Shown here one piece after another: positions 10,976 to 20,991 of a DNA stretch of 64,000 nucleotides. The notes under the pieces are model-generated. The model had not been told where the DNA came from, searched no databases, and was given only the letters and a program-made list of their open reading frames with translations. The position numbers and the translations under genes were made by a program. This DNA comes from Flavobacteriales bacterium (GTDB taxonomy: Bacteria > Bacteroidota > Bacteroidia > Flavobacteriales_D > Crocinitomicaceae): NCBI GenBank assembly GCA_947454525.1, contig CANGJM010000012.1:57370-121369 (forward strand). Direction: 5' to 3'. Position 1 is the first letter of the stretch. Each line of letters begins with the position of its first letter.

Positions 10976-12249
10976 AATAAATCGATTAACTTTTCCAAGG
11001 CAATTCCTCTTGACCCTTTAAGTAGGATTAGTTGGTTTTTCAAATTCAGCTTGACAGCGTTTACTCGAAATTCTTCGTGGTTTTCGAATCCGTTTGGATG
11101 AAGTGCTTTGAAAATAGGACCAACGGTGAAGAATGGAATGTTGTTTTGTTGACAATAGTCTAGAATTGTTTGATGCTCTGTTAAACTTTCATCACCTAAC
11201 TCCAACATATCTCCAAGAATGGCTAATTTTCCCATTCCTTTGATTTCATTGAAGGATTCCAAGGCCGATTTCATGCTAGATGGATTCGCATTATAACAAT
11301 CAATGATCAACGTATTATTCGCTGTTTTTGTCACTTGACTTCGGTTATTCTGAGGAATATACCCTTCAATTGCTTGATTAATTTGTTCAACAGGAACGTA
11401 AAAAATATTTCCAAAGGCTATCGCTGCAAGAAAATTATTGAAATTATATTTTCCGACAAGGTGTGTGCGTAAAACAGGTGAGCGATAAGCGTGGTTATGC
11501 CAGCTGAAGTGAACAAAAGGATCCAAATGACTTAGTTCGCCAACAATTAACGCATCCTCCGTACTTCCATAGGTAACAAGCGGAAGCGGATAATTTTTGC
11601 ACGTTGACATCAGAATTTCATCGTCCATGCAAGCAAAAAGAACGCCTGATTTTTCTTCTATGGATCGATAGAGTTCTGTTTTCGTTTGCAATACTCCCTC
11701 GAAAGTTTTGAATCCCTCCAAATGAGCCTTTCCGATATTCGTTATAATTCCATGAGTTGGCTCAGCAATTCCGCATAATTCCGCAATATCACCGGGCTTA
11801 TTCGCACCCATCTCAATGATTGCTATTTCATGCGAAGCATTTAAACGTAGAAGCGTAAGAGGAACGCCAATGTGATTGTTTAAGTTCCCTATCGTACAAA
11901 GTGTATTGTATTTCTGAGATAATACAGCATTAACGAGTTCTTTAGTACTGGTCTTTCCATTACTGCCAGTAATCCCAATGAAGGGGATGTCAAATTTATT
12001 TCGGTGAAAATTAGCAAGATTTTGGAGGAATACCAAAGTGTTTTCAACGTAAAAGATATTCTTGTCATTGGCATATTCTTCTTCATCTACGATGGAATAG
12101 GAAGCGCCAGATTCAATTGCTTTCGCTGCAAATACATTCCCGTTGAAATGATCACCGCGCAAAGCAATGAACAGTGATCCTTCCTGAATATTTCTCGTGT
12201 CCGTTGATATTCCGGAGCACTCGTAAAATAAATCAACCAATTTTTTCAT
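10972..12249 (-). CDS. murF: UDP-N-acetylmuramoyl-tripeptide--D-alanyl-D-alanine ligase
   Basis: This enzyme adds the D-Ala-D-Ala dipeptide to the cytoplasmic peptidoglycan precursor. The 425-residue protein has an N-terminal MurF domain ([21 protein letters not shown]), the ATP loop [11 protein letters not shown] at about 92-102, [14 protein letters not shown], and the C-terminal [16 protein letters not shown] and ILGDMLELG blocks. The start at 12249 is preferred: a longer frame to 12264 begins in the T-run of the gldJ terminator. The murF-gldJ-porU-porV neighbourhood is conserved in flavobacteria, in my recollection. Confidence 0.96.
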   Translation of the reverse strand: MKKLVDLFYECSGISTDTRNIQEGSLFIALRGDHFNGNVFAAKAIESGASYSIVDEEEYANDKNIFYVENTLVFLQNLANFHRNKFDIPFIGITGSNGKTSTKELVNAVLSQKYNTLCTIGNLNNHIGVPLTLLRLNASHEIAIIEMGANKPGDIAELCGIAEPTHGIITNIGKAHLEGFKTFEGVLQTKTELYRSIEEKSGVLFACMDDEILMSTCKNYPLPLVTYGSTEDALIVGELSHLDPFVHFSWHNHAYRSPVLRTHLVGKYNFNNFLAAIAFGNIFYVPVEQINQAIEGYIPQNNRSQVTKTANNTLIIDCYNANPSSMKSALESFNEIKGMGKLAILGDMLELGDESLTEHQTILDYCQQNNIPFFTVGPIFKALHPNGFENHEEFRVNAVKLNLKNQLILLKGSRGIALEKLIDLF

Positions 12250-12262
12250 GATACAAAAATGC

Positions 12263-12293
12263 AAAAAAAAAGCCCGATTGCTCGGGCTTTTTT
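12263..12293. terminator. Terminator of gldJ
   Basis: The arms AGCCCGA (12271-12277) and TCGGGCT (12282-12288) enclose a 4-nt loop, with A8 on the left and T6 on the right. Read leftward it ends the gldJ transcript immediately before the murF start, so murF needs a promoter or read-through. Confidence 0.75.
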
Positions 12294-12295
12294 AA

Positions 12296-14668
12296 TTATT
12301 CTTTCGGACTTTTCGGTCTGGAACTTCCAACTCGATCCATCGCACAGCGGAAACCAATTGTTGCCGTTGCTTTGTCTTCATCTAGGAATCTTCTGTTTCC
12401 GGAAGATAACCAATATACACGGTCAGCCCACGAGCCACCTTTGTATACTCTTGATTTATCAGAGATTAATGTCGTTGGCCATCCAGATGCACCAGCATTA
12501 ATCATGTCGTTATTCAAGTTAAAGTTCTCATGTTGGTTTTGATACATGACTTGTTTAGAATCACGTAAACCACTATTTATATCATCTTTTCTCTTCGTAT
12601 TGTTGTAGAAAATTGAAGATTCTAAATCACCGTCCATGTAATCAATGTAGTCATCTTTACGGTAGTTTAAACGTCCAGCGTTTTCTTCTACAGTTACATC
12701 TCTCCAACGTTGTTTCCCTTTCGTTTCCGTAATGAATTCAGTTAAACCATTACGTAAAGTCATGATCCAAGTGGTAATCGTTGGGTCTGTACTGTATGAA
12801 CGGAATTTACGCTCTAAATAATCTTTACTGAATAAAGCAGTATCAATTCCTAAGTATGCGTTTGGATCTGTTCGATCGAATGCAATTCCCATTAATTCAA
12901 GGATGTCTTGTTTTTTTGATCCATCTTGAATTTCCATTGGTAAATCTTTGTTGAACAATACGCGTTCAATAAATGCACTGGCAGCGATTGTACGTCCTTG
13001 ATTGTACAAAGCAATAGCTGTATCTAGCATGATGTTTAACGTATCCAAAAATTCGAATTGTAAACGCTCTTGCGAAGTAAATTGAGAATTGTTTGAAACG
13101 TAATAGCTAGAAGGAGAGTTGAATTGGTATCCTCTAGGATCTTGTTTCGAATAAATTCTTGAATTCATCGGATTGTTGTTCACTCCACTTGGTTTTGGAG
13201 CTGCTGCAGCATTTGCGTTAGCTGTAGTATCAACTGTACCATTCGTAAAATTAGATTGGTAGTTTGTTCCAGCTGTTTGTCCGTATTTTTTGTTCGCATA
13301 TGCCAAATACTTAACACGAGCGAATTCATTCACGAACTCTTTCATTCCATGAACGTCGTAAACGTTTTCATTTGCTTTCACTGGACGATCGTAAAGACCG
13401 TTTGGAACTAACAATTGTGTTTGGTATTTATTTCCACGGAAAGGCATGAATTCCTCAGAAACTTCACTTGTCATTGGACGATAAACATCCATTACCCATT
13501 CTGAAACGTTTCCAGCCATGTTGTAAAGACCGAAGTCATTTGGCCAATAATCATCTACACGAGCAGTGATGTCTGATCCATCATTTAAGTTTCCAGAAAC
13601 ACCCATCATGTCACCTTTTCCACGAACGAAGTTTGCTTGAATTGCTCCAGCAAATTGCTCTTCTTCTTGACGAACGTAGTGTCCATCCCAAGGATAGATA
13701 CGACGGTCGTTGATGTTTTCAGAACCTTCATCTAGGTTACCAATTAATCCAAGTGCAGCGAATTCCCATTCAGCTTCAGTAGGTAAGCGGTAGCTTGGCA
13801 ATAAGATACCGTCTTCCATTCGAACTGGTCTTGTACCTAATCGACCATTATCAAGGTCTGCATAGATTGGATCGTAGTTTTCTAATTGGTATGGGTCACG
13901 AGGGACAGAGCGTTTTGTTTTTGCATCAACTTTCGCTTTTGGTTTGTTATCCTTGTTCATTACATAACCACCTTCAGATTCTACCGTGTAGTTTCCGTTT
14001 AAGTAATTTTCAGTGCTGAACATGTTTTGAGGAACAGATGCATATCTTTTGTCGTAGTTTGCATCATTTGCTGCTCCAACATCAGTACTTCCTTCGTCTG
14101 CAAAATGCCACTTAAGGATTCCTTCTCTCACTAAAATTGCTTCATTCACACGATCCGTTCTCCATTTACAAAAATCATTAGCTTGTAACCAAGAAACACC
14201 AACTACTGGATAATCTGCGTAAGATGGGTGACGTAAGTAGTAATTCACGTATTTCTCACGGTATCCCATAGCCGTTCTCCAAGATAATGTATCAGGCAAA
14301 CACTTTTTGTAAACGTGAGGATACGTTTTGTGGTATACGCGTTTCATCCAGTACATGTATTCTAACCAGTGAAGATTAGTTACCTCTGTACGATCCATAT
14401 AGAAAGAAGCAACTGTTACACGTGCTGCACGTGCATTCCAATCTTGCATAACATCTTGTTCCGTTCTACCCATAGTAAACGTCCCACCTTCAATCATGAC
14501 CAATCCTGGACCTGTTTCTTGCTCTTGAGCATCGAATTTTTCAAATCCACCGTTTTTATAGTTGTTGTATTCCCAACCGGTTGAACTTGATCTTTCTGGA
14601 GAACAAGAGGAAAGTACCAATAGTCCAACTACTGATACTCCTAAAAATCTATTCATCAATCGCTTCAT
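12296..14668 (-). CDS. gldJ: Gliding motility / T9SS lipoprotein GldJ (enlarged)
   Basis: GldJ is an outer-membrane lipoprotein needed for T9SS function and gliding; it stabilises GldK. The 790-residue protein has a lipobox LVLSSC (Cys22) and a formylglycine-generating-enzyme-like (SUMF1) fold split in two. The first block is about residues 54-400 (GPGLVMIEGGTFTMGRTEQD, PVVGVSWLQANDFCKWR, YRLPTEAEWEFAALG, FGLYNMAGNVSEWVMDVYRP). The second is about 738-782 (YKGGSWADRVYWLSSGNRRF, IGFRCAM). The roughly 300 residues between are far longer than I recall for flavobacterial GldJ (whole protein about 560). They include an Ala/Asn-rich linker (478-500) and a helical stretch. It is probably co-transcribed with the porP-like gene 56 bp upstream. 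Confidence 0.92.
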   Translation of the reverse strand: MKRLMNRFLGVSVVGLLVLSSCSPERSSSTGWEYNNYKNGGFEKFDAQEQETGPGLVMIEGGTFTMGRTEQDVMQDWNARAARVTVASFYMDRTEVTNLHWLEYMYWMKRVYHKTYPHVYKKCLPDTLSWRTAMGYREKYVNYYLRHPSYADYPVVGVSWLQANDFCKWRTDRVNEAILVREGILKWHFADEGSTDVGAANDANYDKRYASVPQNMFSTENYLNGNYTVESEGGYVMNKDNKPKAKVDAKTKRSVPRDPYQLENYDPIYADLDNGRLGTRPVRMEDGILLPSYRLPTEAEWEFAALGLIGNLDEGSENINDRRIYPWDGHYVRQEEEQFAGAIQANFVRGKGDMMGVSGNLNDGSDITARVDDYWPNDFGLYNMAGNVSEWVMDVYRPMTSEVSEEFMPFRGNKYQTQLLVPNGLYDRPVKANENVYDVHGMKEFVNEFARVKYLAYANKKYGQTAGTNYQSNFTNGTVDTTANANAAAAPKPSGVNNNPMNSRIYSKQDPRGYQFNSPSSYYVSNNSQFTSQERLQFEFLDTLNIMLDTAIALYNQGRTIAASAFIERVLFNKDLPMEIQDGSKKQDILELMGIAFDRTDPNAYLGIDTALFSKDYLERKFRSYSTDPTITTWIMTLRNGLTEFITETKGKQRWRDVTVEENAGRLNYRKDDYIDYMDGDLESSIFYNNTKRKDDINSGLRDSKQVMYQNQHENFNLNNDMINAGASGWPTTLISDKSRVYKGGSWADRVYWLSSGNRRFLDEDKATATIGFRCAMDRVGSSRPKSPKE

Positions 14669-14724
14669 ATTCTACTTTGCGTTTTATTAACGATAATAAT
14701 CTTTATTAATTGTTTTAGTTACAC

Positions 14725-15702
14725 TTAAAATGATGGACAAGAAATTTTTCTGAAATTCTTCGGTTTTTTCTTACACTTCAAGTTAATTCCCATGGAAATC
14801 TCATGTGAACCTCCTGAAACACCACCTAAATTTGAAACAGTTAAATCATAACTGTATCCAACTCTAAATTTATCTGTACTAATTCCTAAGCTTAAAATAA
14901 ATGCGTCTTTGTTACGGTACCAAGCACCAATCGTAAAGCTTTCGTATCGTAAGTATGCTCCGATGTTAAACTCTTGAAATCCATTTTGGTATTGGTAAAT
15001 GATATTCGGCATCAACATCGTGCTGCTTGAATAACGACCACGTTGACCAATTTTAATCGTTGCTCCCATGTGACCAGTTATGCGAATTGGCAAACGAGAT
15101 TGACCTAAAATCATTGATTCATCTGGACGATTTAAATGGTGTCCTGCAACGCCGAAATAGAAGTTCTTTGTAAATCCGACTAATCCCGCTGATGCATCAA
15201 AGAATCCATGACGACCATTTCCACGGATAACATCACCTGTTTGATAAATAAATCCTCTTCTTGGATCAATCATGTCACCAAACGTTAATTTATCCCAGTC
15301 TAAAAACTTTTGATAATATGCTGCTCTTGCACCAAACATCAAGGAGAATTTTCTGTTAACCTTTAAGTTGTAAGAGTAAATTCCTCCAATCATCGACGTT
15401 TGAATGGTACCTTGTCCCTGTTGGTCATGAGTAGCAATTAAACCAATTCCACCTGAAACGTTTTTAGCATAGGTATCAAACGCTGCACTGTAAGTAACAT
15501 AGTTACCGGTCAGTTGCGGCCATTGATTACGATAGTTTAAGGCGATTCTTGGGCAACCAGTTGCTCCCGCAAGGGCAGGGTTCAAATACACAGGATTCGA
15601 ATAGAACTGAGTAAATGTAGGGTCCTGAGACCAAGAATTATTTGACATTGAAACAACAAATATATTTGCTATTACAATGACTAGAGTTCCGAATGTTTTC
15701 AC
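14725..15702 (-). CDS. PorP/SprF-family outer-membrane protein
   Basis: This beta-barrel protein belongs to the PorP/SprF family associated with type IX secretion. The signature is near the N-terminus of the mature protein: QDPTFTQFYSNPVYLNPALAGATGCPR, then LNYRNQWP. The rest alternates strands with GVAGHHLNRPDESM and a C-terminal VGYSYDLTVSNL plus SHEISMGI. No ATG precedes the signal peptide; GTG at 15702 gives MKTFGTLVIVIANIFVVS. GTG at 15720 and TTG at 15732 are alternatives. It sits between gldJ and porU and is probably the first gene of a porP-gldJ operon. The C-terminus is Lys-rich and ends CPSF. Confidence 0.85.
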   Translation of the reverse strand: MKTFGTLVIVIANIFVVSMSNNSWSQDPTFTQFYSNPVYLNPALAGATGCPRIALNYRNQWPQLTGNYVTYSAAFDTYAKNVSGGIGLIATHDQQGQGTIQTSMIGGIYSYNLKVNRKFSLMFGARAAYYQKFLDWDKLTFGDMIDPRRGFIYQTGDVIRGNGRHGFFDASAGLVGFTKNFYFGVAGHHLNRPDESMILGQSRLPIRITGHMGATIKIGQRGRYSSSTMLMPNIIYQYQNGFQEFNIGAYLRYESFTIGAWYRNKDAFILSLGISTDKFRVGYSYDLTVSNLGGVSGGSHEISMGINLKCKKKPKNFRKISCPSF

Positions 15703-15791
15703 AAACTTTGTTTTTAGCACGAACAATCTCAACGTAGTTTAGGTTTGAAAGGTTACAAATATCGAATAATTATTCAAATAAAATAAATATA

Positions 15792-15819
15792 TTGACGTTT
15801 TTCTTCTACACAATCTTTG
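15792..15819 (+). promoter_or_regulatory. Promoter of porU
   Basis: TTG (15792-15794), 17 bp spacer, AATCTTTG (15812-15819), which is one base off TAnnTTTG. The leader would be short, under 10 nt. Confidence 0.45.
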
Positions 15820-15826
15820 AAAAAAC

Positions 15827-18800
15827 ATGAACATGAACCGAATTATTTTCTTATTCCTTCTTCTTTTTACAGCAAACGCTTCTTTTTCTCAAGTCGTGAA
15901 AGTCGATTTGAAGTGGTCTCAAACGCATAGTCATGAGGTGGAAGGAAAAGTTTATCCCATTCGTTTTATTGAGAATCAAGGAGTCGATAATGGGCTTCCC
16001 TACTTTTTTAGTAAAACAAAAACGAATTCCACACAACAAAAAGTGGTGATTTCGGACATCGTTACAGAACAGATTCCAAGTTCAGATTTAACCTATTACA
16101 AAGCAGCGTTCGTTCAAGTTGCGGAGGATTTTTTAGTGGATGCATCCGTTACAGACGAGGCAGGACTTTCTTTTGTGGTTATTCACGCAGTTCCTGTTCG
16201 TTTGAGAAATGGAATTTACGAACGAATCGTCCAATTCTCCTATCAACTCAGTCCATCCTTAAGTTTCAACCAAAAGGATTTCGTTCAAAATTCGGTCATG
16301 AAATCTGGATCTGGAACTTGGTATAAAATCTCTGTTGCAAAGGATGGAATTTATAAAATCGATAAAGCATTTTTAGAGTCTTGTGGGATTAACACCACAG
16401 GTTTAAATCCAGCTCACATACATATTTATGGTAATGGTGATGGTTTGCTTCCTGAGAAAAACAACATACCCAGAACGGATGATTTAGCTGAAAATGCTAT
16501 CTATGTTCAGGGAGAATCCGACGGTGTTTTTAATGATAATGATTACGTTTTATTTCATGCTTGGGGACCTCATTGTTGGTCTAGTACAGAAACCGTTTTT
16601 CCGTATGTTCAAATTCGAAATATTTACAGTGATGTGTCGACTTATTTCATCAATATTAACGGAAATCAAGCGCCTTTACGCATTCAAACAGAAGTTCAAA
16701 ATGATAATCCTGCCGATACTACCATAAGTTCGTATGACTTCAGAGAAAGCTATGAAAATGATGAGGTGAACCTTGTTGAAGGAGGTCAAAGATGGTATGG
16801 TGAATTGTTCGATGTGGAACTGGAAAGAACCTTCAATTTTTCGATACCAAACTTGGACACTGTAAAACTGGATTTTAAATTAGATATTGCTTCTAATTGC
16901 CCCAATAACAACTTGTTGAATACAATTAAAGCGAGTGTCAATGGTCAGAATTTATTCACCAATATTTTACCTATAAATTCCAAGGAATTTTCAAGAGGTG
17001 AATACAAGTTTTCAATGAATAATCCACCATCTTCCATAGCCTTGAAACTAAGTGTAACACGTCAATCACCATTAACATTAACTTACCTGGATAGAATCTT
17101 CCTAAGCACCAAAAGAAAATTGGTTTTTTATGGAACGCAATTTGGATTTAGGGTGAAGAATATACCGGGTAATCAATTGGTCTCGTATGATATAACTGGA
17201 TTGCCAACAAGTGGATTTGTTTGGGATGTTACGGATAAACATGTTCCTAAAAAAATGTTTGTTACATCAAATGGAAACTATAAATCGTTCAAAACTGATG
17301 GTGGATTCAAAGAATTTGTCGCATCAAATGGAAGTTCATTTTTTACTCCAGATAGAGTTGGGGCAGTGAATAATCAAGATCTTCATGGACTTGAGCAAGC
17401 GGATTACTTAATTGTATCTCATCCTGATTTTCTTTCTCAAGCGAACAGATTGGCGGACCTGCACCGTGCGGAAGGATTAATAGTTCATGTGGTTAATGTC
17501 ATGCAAGTGTACAATGAATTTAGTTCTGGAATGCAAGATGCAACGGCTATTCGAATGTTCGCGAAAATGTTTTACGATCGGGCGCTACAAAACGACCCTA
17601 CTACAAAACCTAAGTACTTATTGTTGTTTGGTGATGGAACGTATGACCCGAAAAACCGTTTGGACAACAACAATAATTTCATCCCAACTTATCAAGCTGT
17701 CATCAGTGAAGACCATATTAATGCACTCGTATCCGATGATTACTTTGGGATTCTAGGTGATAACGAAGGATTTGCAAGTACAGACTTGATGGATATTGGT
17801 GTTGGACGCTTTATCGTAAGTGATAACATTCAAGCGAAACAACAAGTGGACAAAGTCGAGCATTACCTAAAAAACGGCTCAAATCTTTATCCTAATAACT
17901 CCTCTTGCTGCTTGGGTTCAACCGACCTGAGTTCAACATTTGGTGATTGGCGACTGAAATTTATTCAAATCGCAGATAATGACCCATCGAATCAATTTAT
18001 TGTTGGTAATGCGGAGCCACAATATAATTATGTTAAATTACATCATCGTGAAATGAATGGTGAGAAACTATACATGGATGCCTTTCCAATGGTTATTTCA
18101 ACTGGTGGAATACGATTCCCAGCATTAACTGAATCGATTACTGACAGGGTTCAACGGGGCATTTTGATGATTAACTACGTTGGACATGGAGGCGAGGTTG
18201 GTTTGGCAGAGGAGCGCATTGTGACGATTCCACAAATTCAATCATGGAATAACATTAATGCGCTGAACTTATTTGTTTCGGCAACTTGTGAATTCACTCG
18301 GTACGATGATCCAAAACGTGTTTCAGCTGGTGAATGGGCCTTTTTGAATCCAACTGGTTCATCCATAGCTTTGATGACGACGACAAGAGCTGTTTTTATT
18401 ACTGTGAACGAGGTAACTGGAGATGCTTTTTATCAGCAGGTGTTTGAAAGAGATGCGGCAGGAGTTCCAAAGACGTTTGGTGAAATCTCCATGTTAACAA
18501 AGAACAATTCGGGGTCAAGTGGAAACAAACGAAGTTTTACCTTGATTGGTGATCCAGCTTTGCGCATTGCGCTCCCAAGATACCGCATCGTGACGGATAG
18601 CATCAATGGAATTAGTCCACAAGTTCAAATTGACACCATCAATGCCTTAAGTAAAGTTCGAATCAAAGGACACATGGAAGATTGGAATGGAGCAGTCTTG
18701 AACTCATGGAATGGTGAGTTGACCCCTACGATTTTCGACAAGTTTAAAACCCAACAAACACTCGGACAAGATCCGCCGCAAGTGTTGAGTTTTCAACAAC

Positions 18801-19657
18801 AGCGAAATAAAATATACCGCGGAAAAGCAAGTATTGTCAACGGATATTTTGATTTTGAGTTCATCGTGCCAAAGGACATTGCGTTAAATTATGGATTAGG
18901 AAAAATTAGTTACTATGGCAACAGCGCAACTACCGATGCACAGGGATTTGATACGATGTTAATCATTGGAGGTATTAATCCTAACGGACTTAACGATGCA
19001 ATTGCGCCAACGATTCAATTGTTTATGAATGATGAAGCATTTATTTCGGGAAGTATTACCGATGCAAATCCAGTGTTGTTTGCCAAAGTTTTTGATGAAA
19101 ACGGAATCAATACGGTTGGAAATGGAATCGGTCACGACATCGTGGCTGTTCTAGATGGCGAATCGAGCAATCCATTTGTTTTAAATGATTTTTATTCAGC
19201 TGGACTGAACGATTATCAAAACGGAGAAGTGAGGTACCAATTTCAAGGATTGTCTAAAGGAAAACACACGCTTGAATTGAAAGTTTGGGATGTAAACAAC
19301 AATTCTGGGACAGCAAAAATTGATTTCATCGTTCAAGAAAAGGAAGTTCCTGTTTTAGATCATGTATACAACTACCCGAATCCATTTACTACGCGCACAG
19401 AGTTTATGTTTGAGCACAATCAATCATGTAACCAACTTGACGTACAAGTTCAAGTCTACACCATTTCTGGCAGACTTGTTAAAACAATACAGCAACAAGT
19501 CCAAACGCAAGGATTTAGATCTGAAGGAATCGAATGGGATGGAAAGGATGATTTTGGAGATCAATTGGCAAAAGGAGTCTACGTTTATCGCTTAAAAGTG
19601 AAAAATATCGACGGTCAAACAGCAGAAAAAACAGAGAAATTGGTTATTTTGAAGTGA
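15827..19657 (+). CDS. porU: Type IX secretion system sortase PorU
   Basis: PorU is the outer-membrane cysteine protease (peptidase family C25, gingipain-like) that removes the C-terminal domain of T9SS cargo and attaches it to a lipopolysaccharide-linked anchor. The 1276-residue protein has a signal peptide (NRIIFLFLLLFTANASFSQ), an N-terminal beta domain, and a C25 domain with catalytic His787 (YVGHGGE) and Cys821 (VSATCEFTRYDDP). Its own C-terminal beta domain contains YNYPNPFTTRTEF, GIEWDGKDDFG and a final KTEKLVILK, like a T9SS domain that PorU is known to retain. The porV gene follows 58 bp downstream. Confidence 0.95.
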   Translation: MNMNRIIFLFLLLFTANASFSQVVKVDLKWSQTHSHEVEGKVYPIRFIENQGVDNGLPYFFSKTKTNSTQQKVVISDIVTEQIPSSDLTYYKAAFVQVAEDFLVDASVTDEAGLSFVVIHAVPVRLRNGIYERIVQFSYQLSPSLSFNQKDFVQNSVMKSGSGTWYKISVAKDGIYKIDKAFLESCGINTTGLNPAHIHIYGNGDGLLPEKNNIPRTDDLAENAIYVQGESDGVFNDNDYVLFHAWGPHCWSSTETVFPYVQIRNIYSDVSTYFININGNQAPLRIQTEVQNDNPADTTISSYDFRESYENDEVNLVEGGQRWYGELFDVELERTFNFSIPNLDTVKLDFKLDIASNCPNNNLLNTIKASVNGQNLFTNILPINSKEFSRGEYKFSMNNPPSSIALKLSVTRQSPLTLTYLDRIFLSTKRKLVFYGTQFGFRVKNIPGNQLVSYDITGLPTSGFVWDVTDKHVPKKMFVTSNGNYKSFKTDGGFKEFVASNGSSFFTPDRVGAVNNQDLHGLEQADYLIVSHPDFLSQANRLADLHRAEGLIVHVVNVMQVYNEFSSGMQDATAIRMFAKMFYDRALQNDPTTKPKYLLLFGDGTYDPKNRLDNNNNFIPTYQAVISEDHINALVSDDYFGILGDNEGFASTDLMDIGVGRFIVSDNIQAKQQVDKVEHYLKNGSNLYPNNSSCCLGSTDLSSTFGDWRLKFIQIADNDPSNQFIVGNAEPQYNYVKLHHREMNGEKLYMDAFPMVISTGGIRFPALTESITDRVQRGILMINYVGHGGEVGLAEERIVTIPQIQSWNNINALNLFVSATCEFTRYDDPKRVSAGEWAFLNPTGSSIALMTTTRAVFITVNEVTGDAFYQQVFERDAAGVPKTFGEISMLTKNNSGSSGNKRSFTLIGDPALRIALPRYRIVTDSINGISPQVQIDTINALSKVRIKGHMEDWNGAVLNSWNGELTPTIFDKFKTQQTLGQDPPQVLSFQQQRNKIYRGKASIVNGYFDFEFIVPKDIALNYGLGKISYYGNSATTDAQGFDTMLIIGGINPNGLNDAIAPTIQLFMNDEAFISGSITDANPVLFAKVFDENGINTVGNGIGHDIVAVLDGESSNPFVLNDFYSAGLNDYQNGEVRYQFQGLSKGKHTLELKVWDVNNNSGTAKIDFIVQEKEVPVLDHVYNYPNPFTTRTEFMFEHNQSCNQLDVQVQVYTISGRLVKTIQQQVQTQGFRSEGIEWDGKDDFGDQLAKGVYVYRLKVKNIDGQTAEKTEKLVILK

Positions 19658-19715
19658 TCCCACAATAAAAAACCTAGTTTTTCGTATATTTACGAACCAT
19701 TAAGTACTGTTATTT

Positions 19716-20990
19716 ATGAAGCACGTTTTTATCGTTTTATCATTCTGTTATTCTTCTTTTCTAGTCTATGCTCAACCGAACGGTGGGGGATCAGGTGTAA
19801 CGGACAATGACTTGCAATTAAATACCATTACGACTGCCTTGCCATTCATGGCAATCACACCGGATTCTAGGGCAGGTGGAATGGGGGATGCAGGAACTGC
19901 TTTAAGTCCAACTTCTACTTCTGTCTATTGGAATACTTCCATGCTAAGCTTCGCTAAAGAGAAGTCCGAACTAAGTTTGTCCTACACTCCTTGGTTACGT
20001 CAATTAACCAATGACATCAGTTTATCTTATTTGGCTGGATACTATCGCATCAATAAAATACATACCATCGGCGGTTCATTGCGTTATTTTAGTTTGGGTG
20101 AAATTACCTTTACGGACGTAAGTGGAAATGTACTTCGTGACGATAAACCAAGTGAATTTGAATTAACAGGAGCTTATGCCTTCCGTTTGGCTAAGAAACT
20201 AAGCATTGGAATTAATGGAAAGTTTGCCTATTCGAATTTAACTGGCGGATTGACTGTTGGGGGAGTAAATACGAAAGCAGGAGTCGTTGGAGCGGCAGAT
20301 TTCTCCATTACGTATAGAAACGATGATGCGAAAATTGGAAATACTGATGGAACGTACACCTTTGCTACAACCTTGAATAACCTTGGAAACAAAGTGGCTT
20401 ATTCGGAATTGTCAAAACGCGATTTTATTCCGATGAATTTGAAAATTGGAAATGCCTTTGAAGCAGAGTTTGACGATTACAATAAAGTAACCTTTGCGTT
20501 GGATCTTCAAAAGTTGCTTGTTCCAACACCTGCATACTTCGCAAACGTTAATGGAAGCTATACCATGTTATCCGGAATGGATGGTGATGTGGGTATTATC
20601 AATGGAATTCTACAGTCGTTTTATGATGCGCCAGGAGTTGTTGCGAAAGATGCGAATGGTGATTACATACAGAACAACGATGGTTCATATGCGACCGTGA
20701 AAGGGACAAAATTGAAAGAGGAATTGGCGGAAATTAATATTGCGGGTGGTATTGAATGGTGGTACAATGACGTACTTGCTTTCAGAACCGGAATGTTCTA
20801 TGAAAACAGAAATAAAGGTAACCGTCAATTTTTGAATTTTGGTGCAAGTTTGAAATACAACATGTTCTCAATTGATTTCTCTTACCTAGCTTCTGTAAGC
20901 GGCCGACAAAGTCCTTTAGCAAACACCTTGCGTTTCACGCTTAGATTGAATCTAGGACGCACTGGTGGATCAACACCAAGTGGAATATAA
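19716..20990 (+). CDS. porV: Type IX secretion system outer-membrane protein PorV (LptO)
   Basis: PorV is a FadL-like beta-barrel that carries cargo from the translocon to PorU. The 424-residue protein has a signal peptide (VFIVLSFCYSSFLVYAQ), the family's conserved N-terminal segment NTITTALPFMAITPDSRAGG followed by MGDAGTALSPTSTSVYWN, and alternating strands to a C-terminal LRFTLRLNLG. Length is usual for the family. It lies between porU and ispF on the same strand; the ispF ATG is 1 bp after its stop, so the three may share a transcript. Confidence 0.95.
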   Translation: MKHVFIVLSFCYSSFLVYAQPNGGGSGVTDNDLQLNTITTALPFMAITPDSRAGGMGDAGTALSPTSTSVYWNTSMLSFAKEKSELSLSYTPWLRQLTNDISLSYLAGYYRINKIHTIGGSLRYFSLGEITFTDVSGNVLRDDKPSEFELTGAYAFRLAKKLSIGINGKFAYSNLTGGLTVGGVNTKAGVVGAADFSITYRNDDAKIGNTDGTYTFATTLNNLGNKVAYSELSKRDFIPMNLKIGNAFEAEFDDYNKVTFALDLQKLLVPTPAYFANVNGSYTMLSGMDGDVGIINGILQSFYDAPGVVAKDANGDYIQNNDGSYATVKGTKLKEELAEINIAGGIEWWYNDVLAFRTGMFYENRNKGNRQFLNFGASLKYNMFSIDFSYLASVSGRQSPLANTLRFTLRLNLGRTGGSTPSGI

Positions 20991-20991
20991 C

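Noticed and set aside
12250..12264. Five extra N-terminal residues for murF
   Set aside because: These codons lie in the T-run of the gldJ terminator; the family start begins at 12249.
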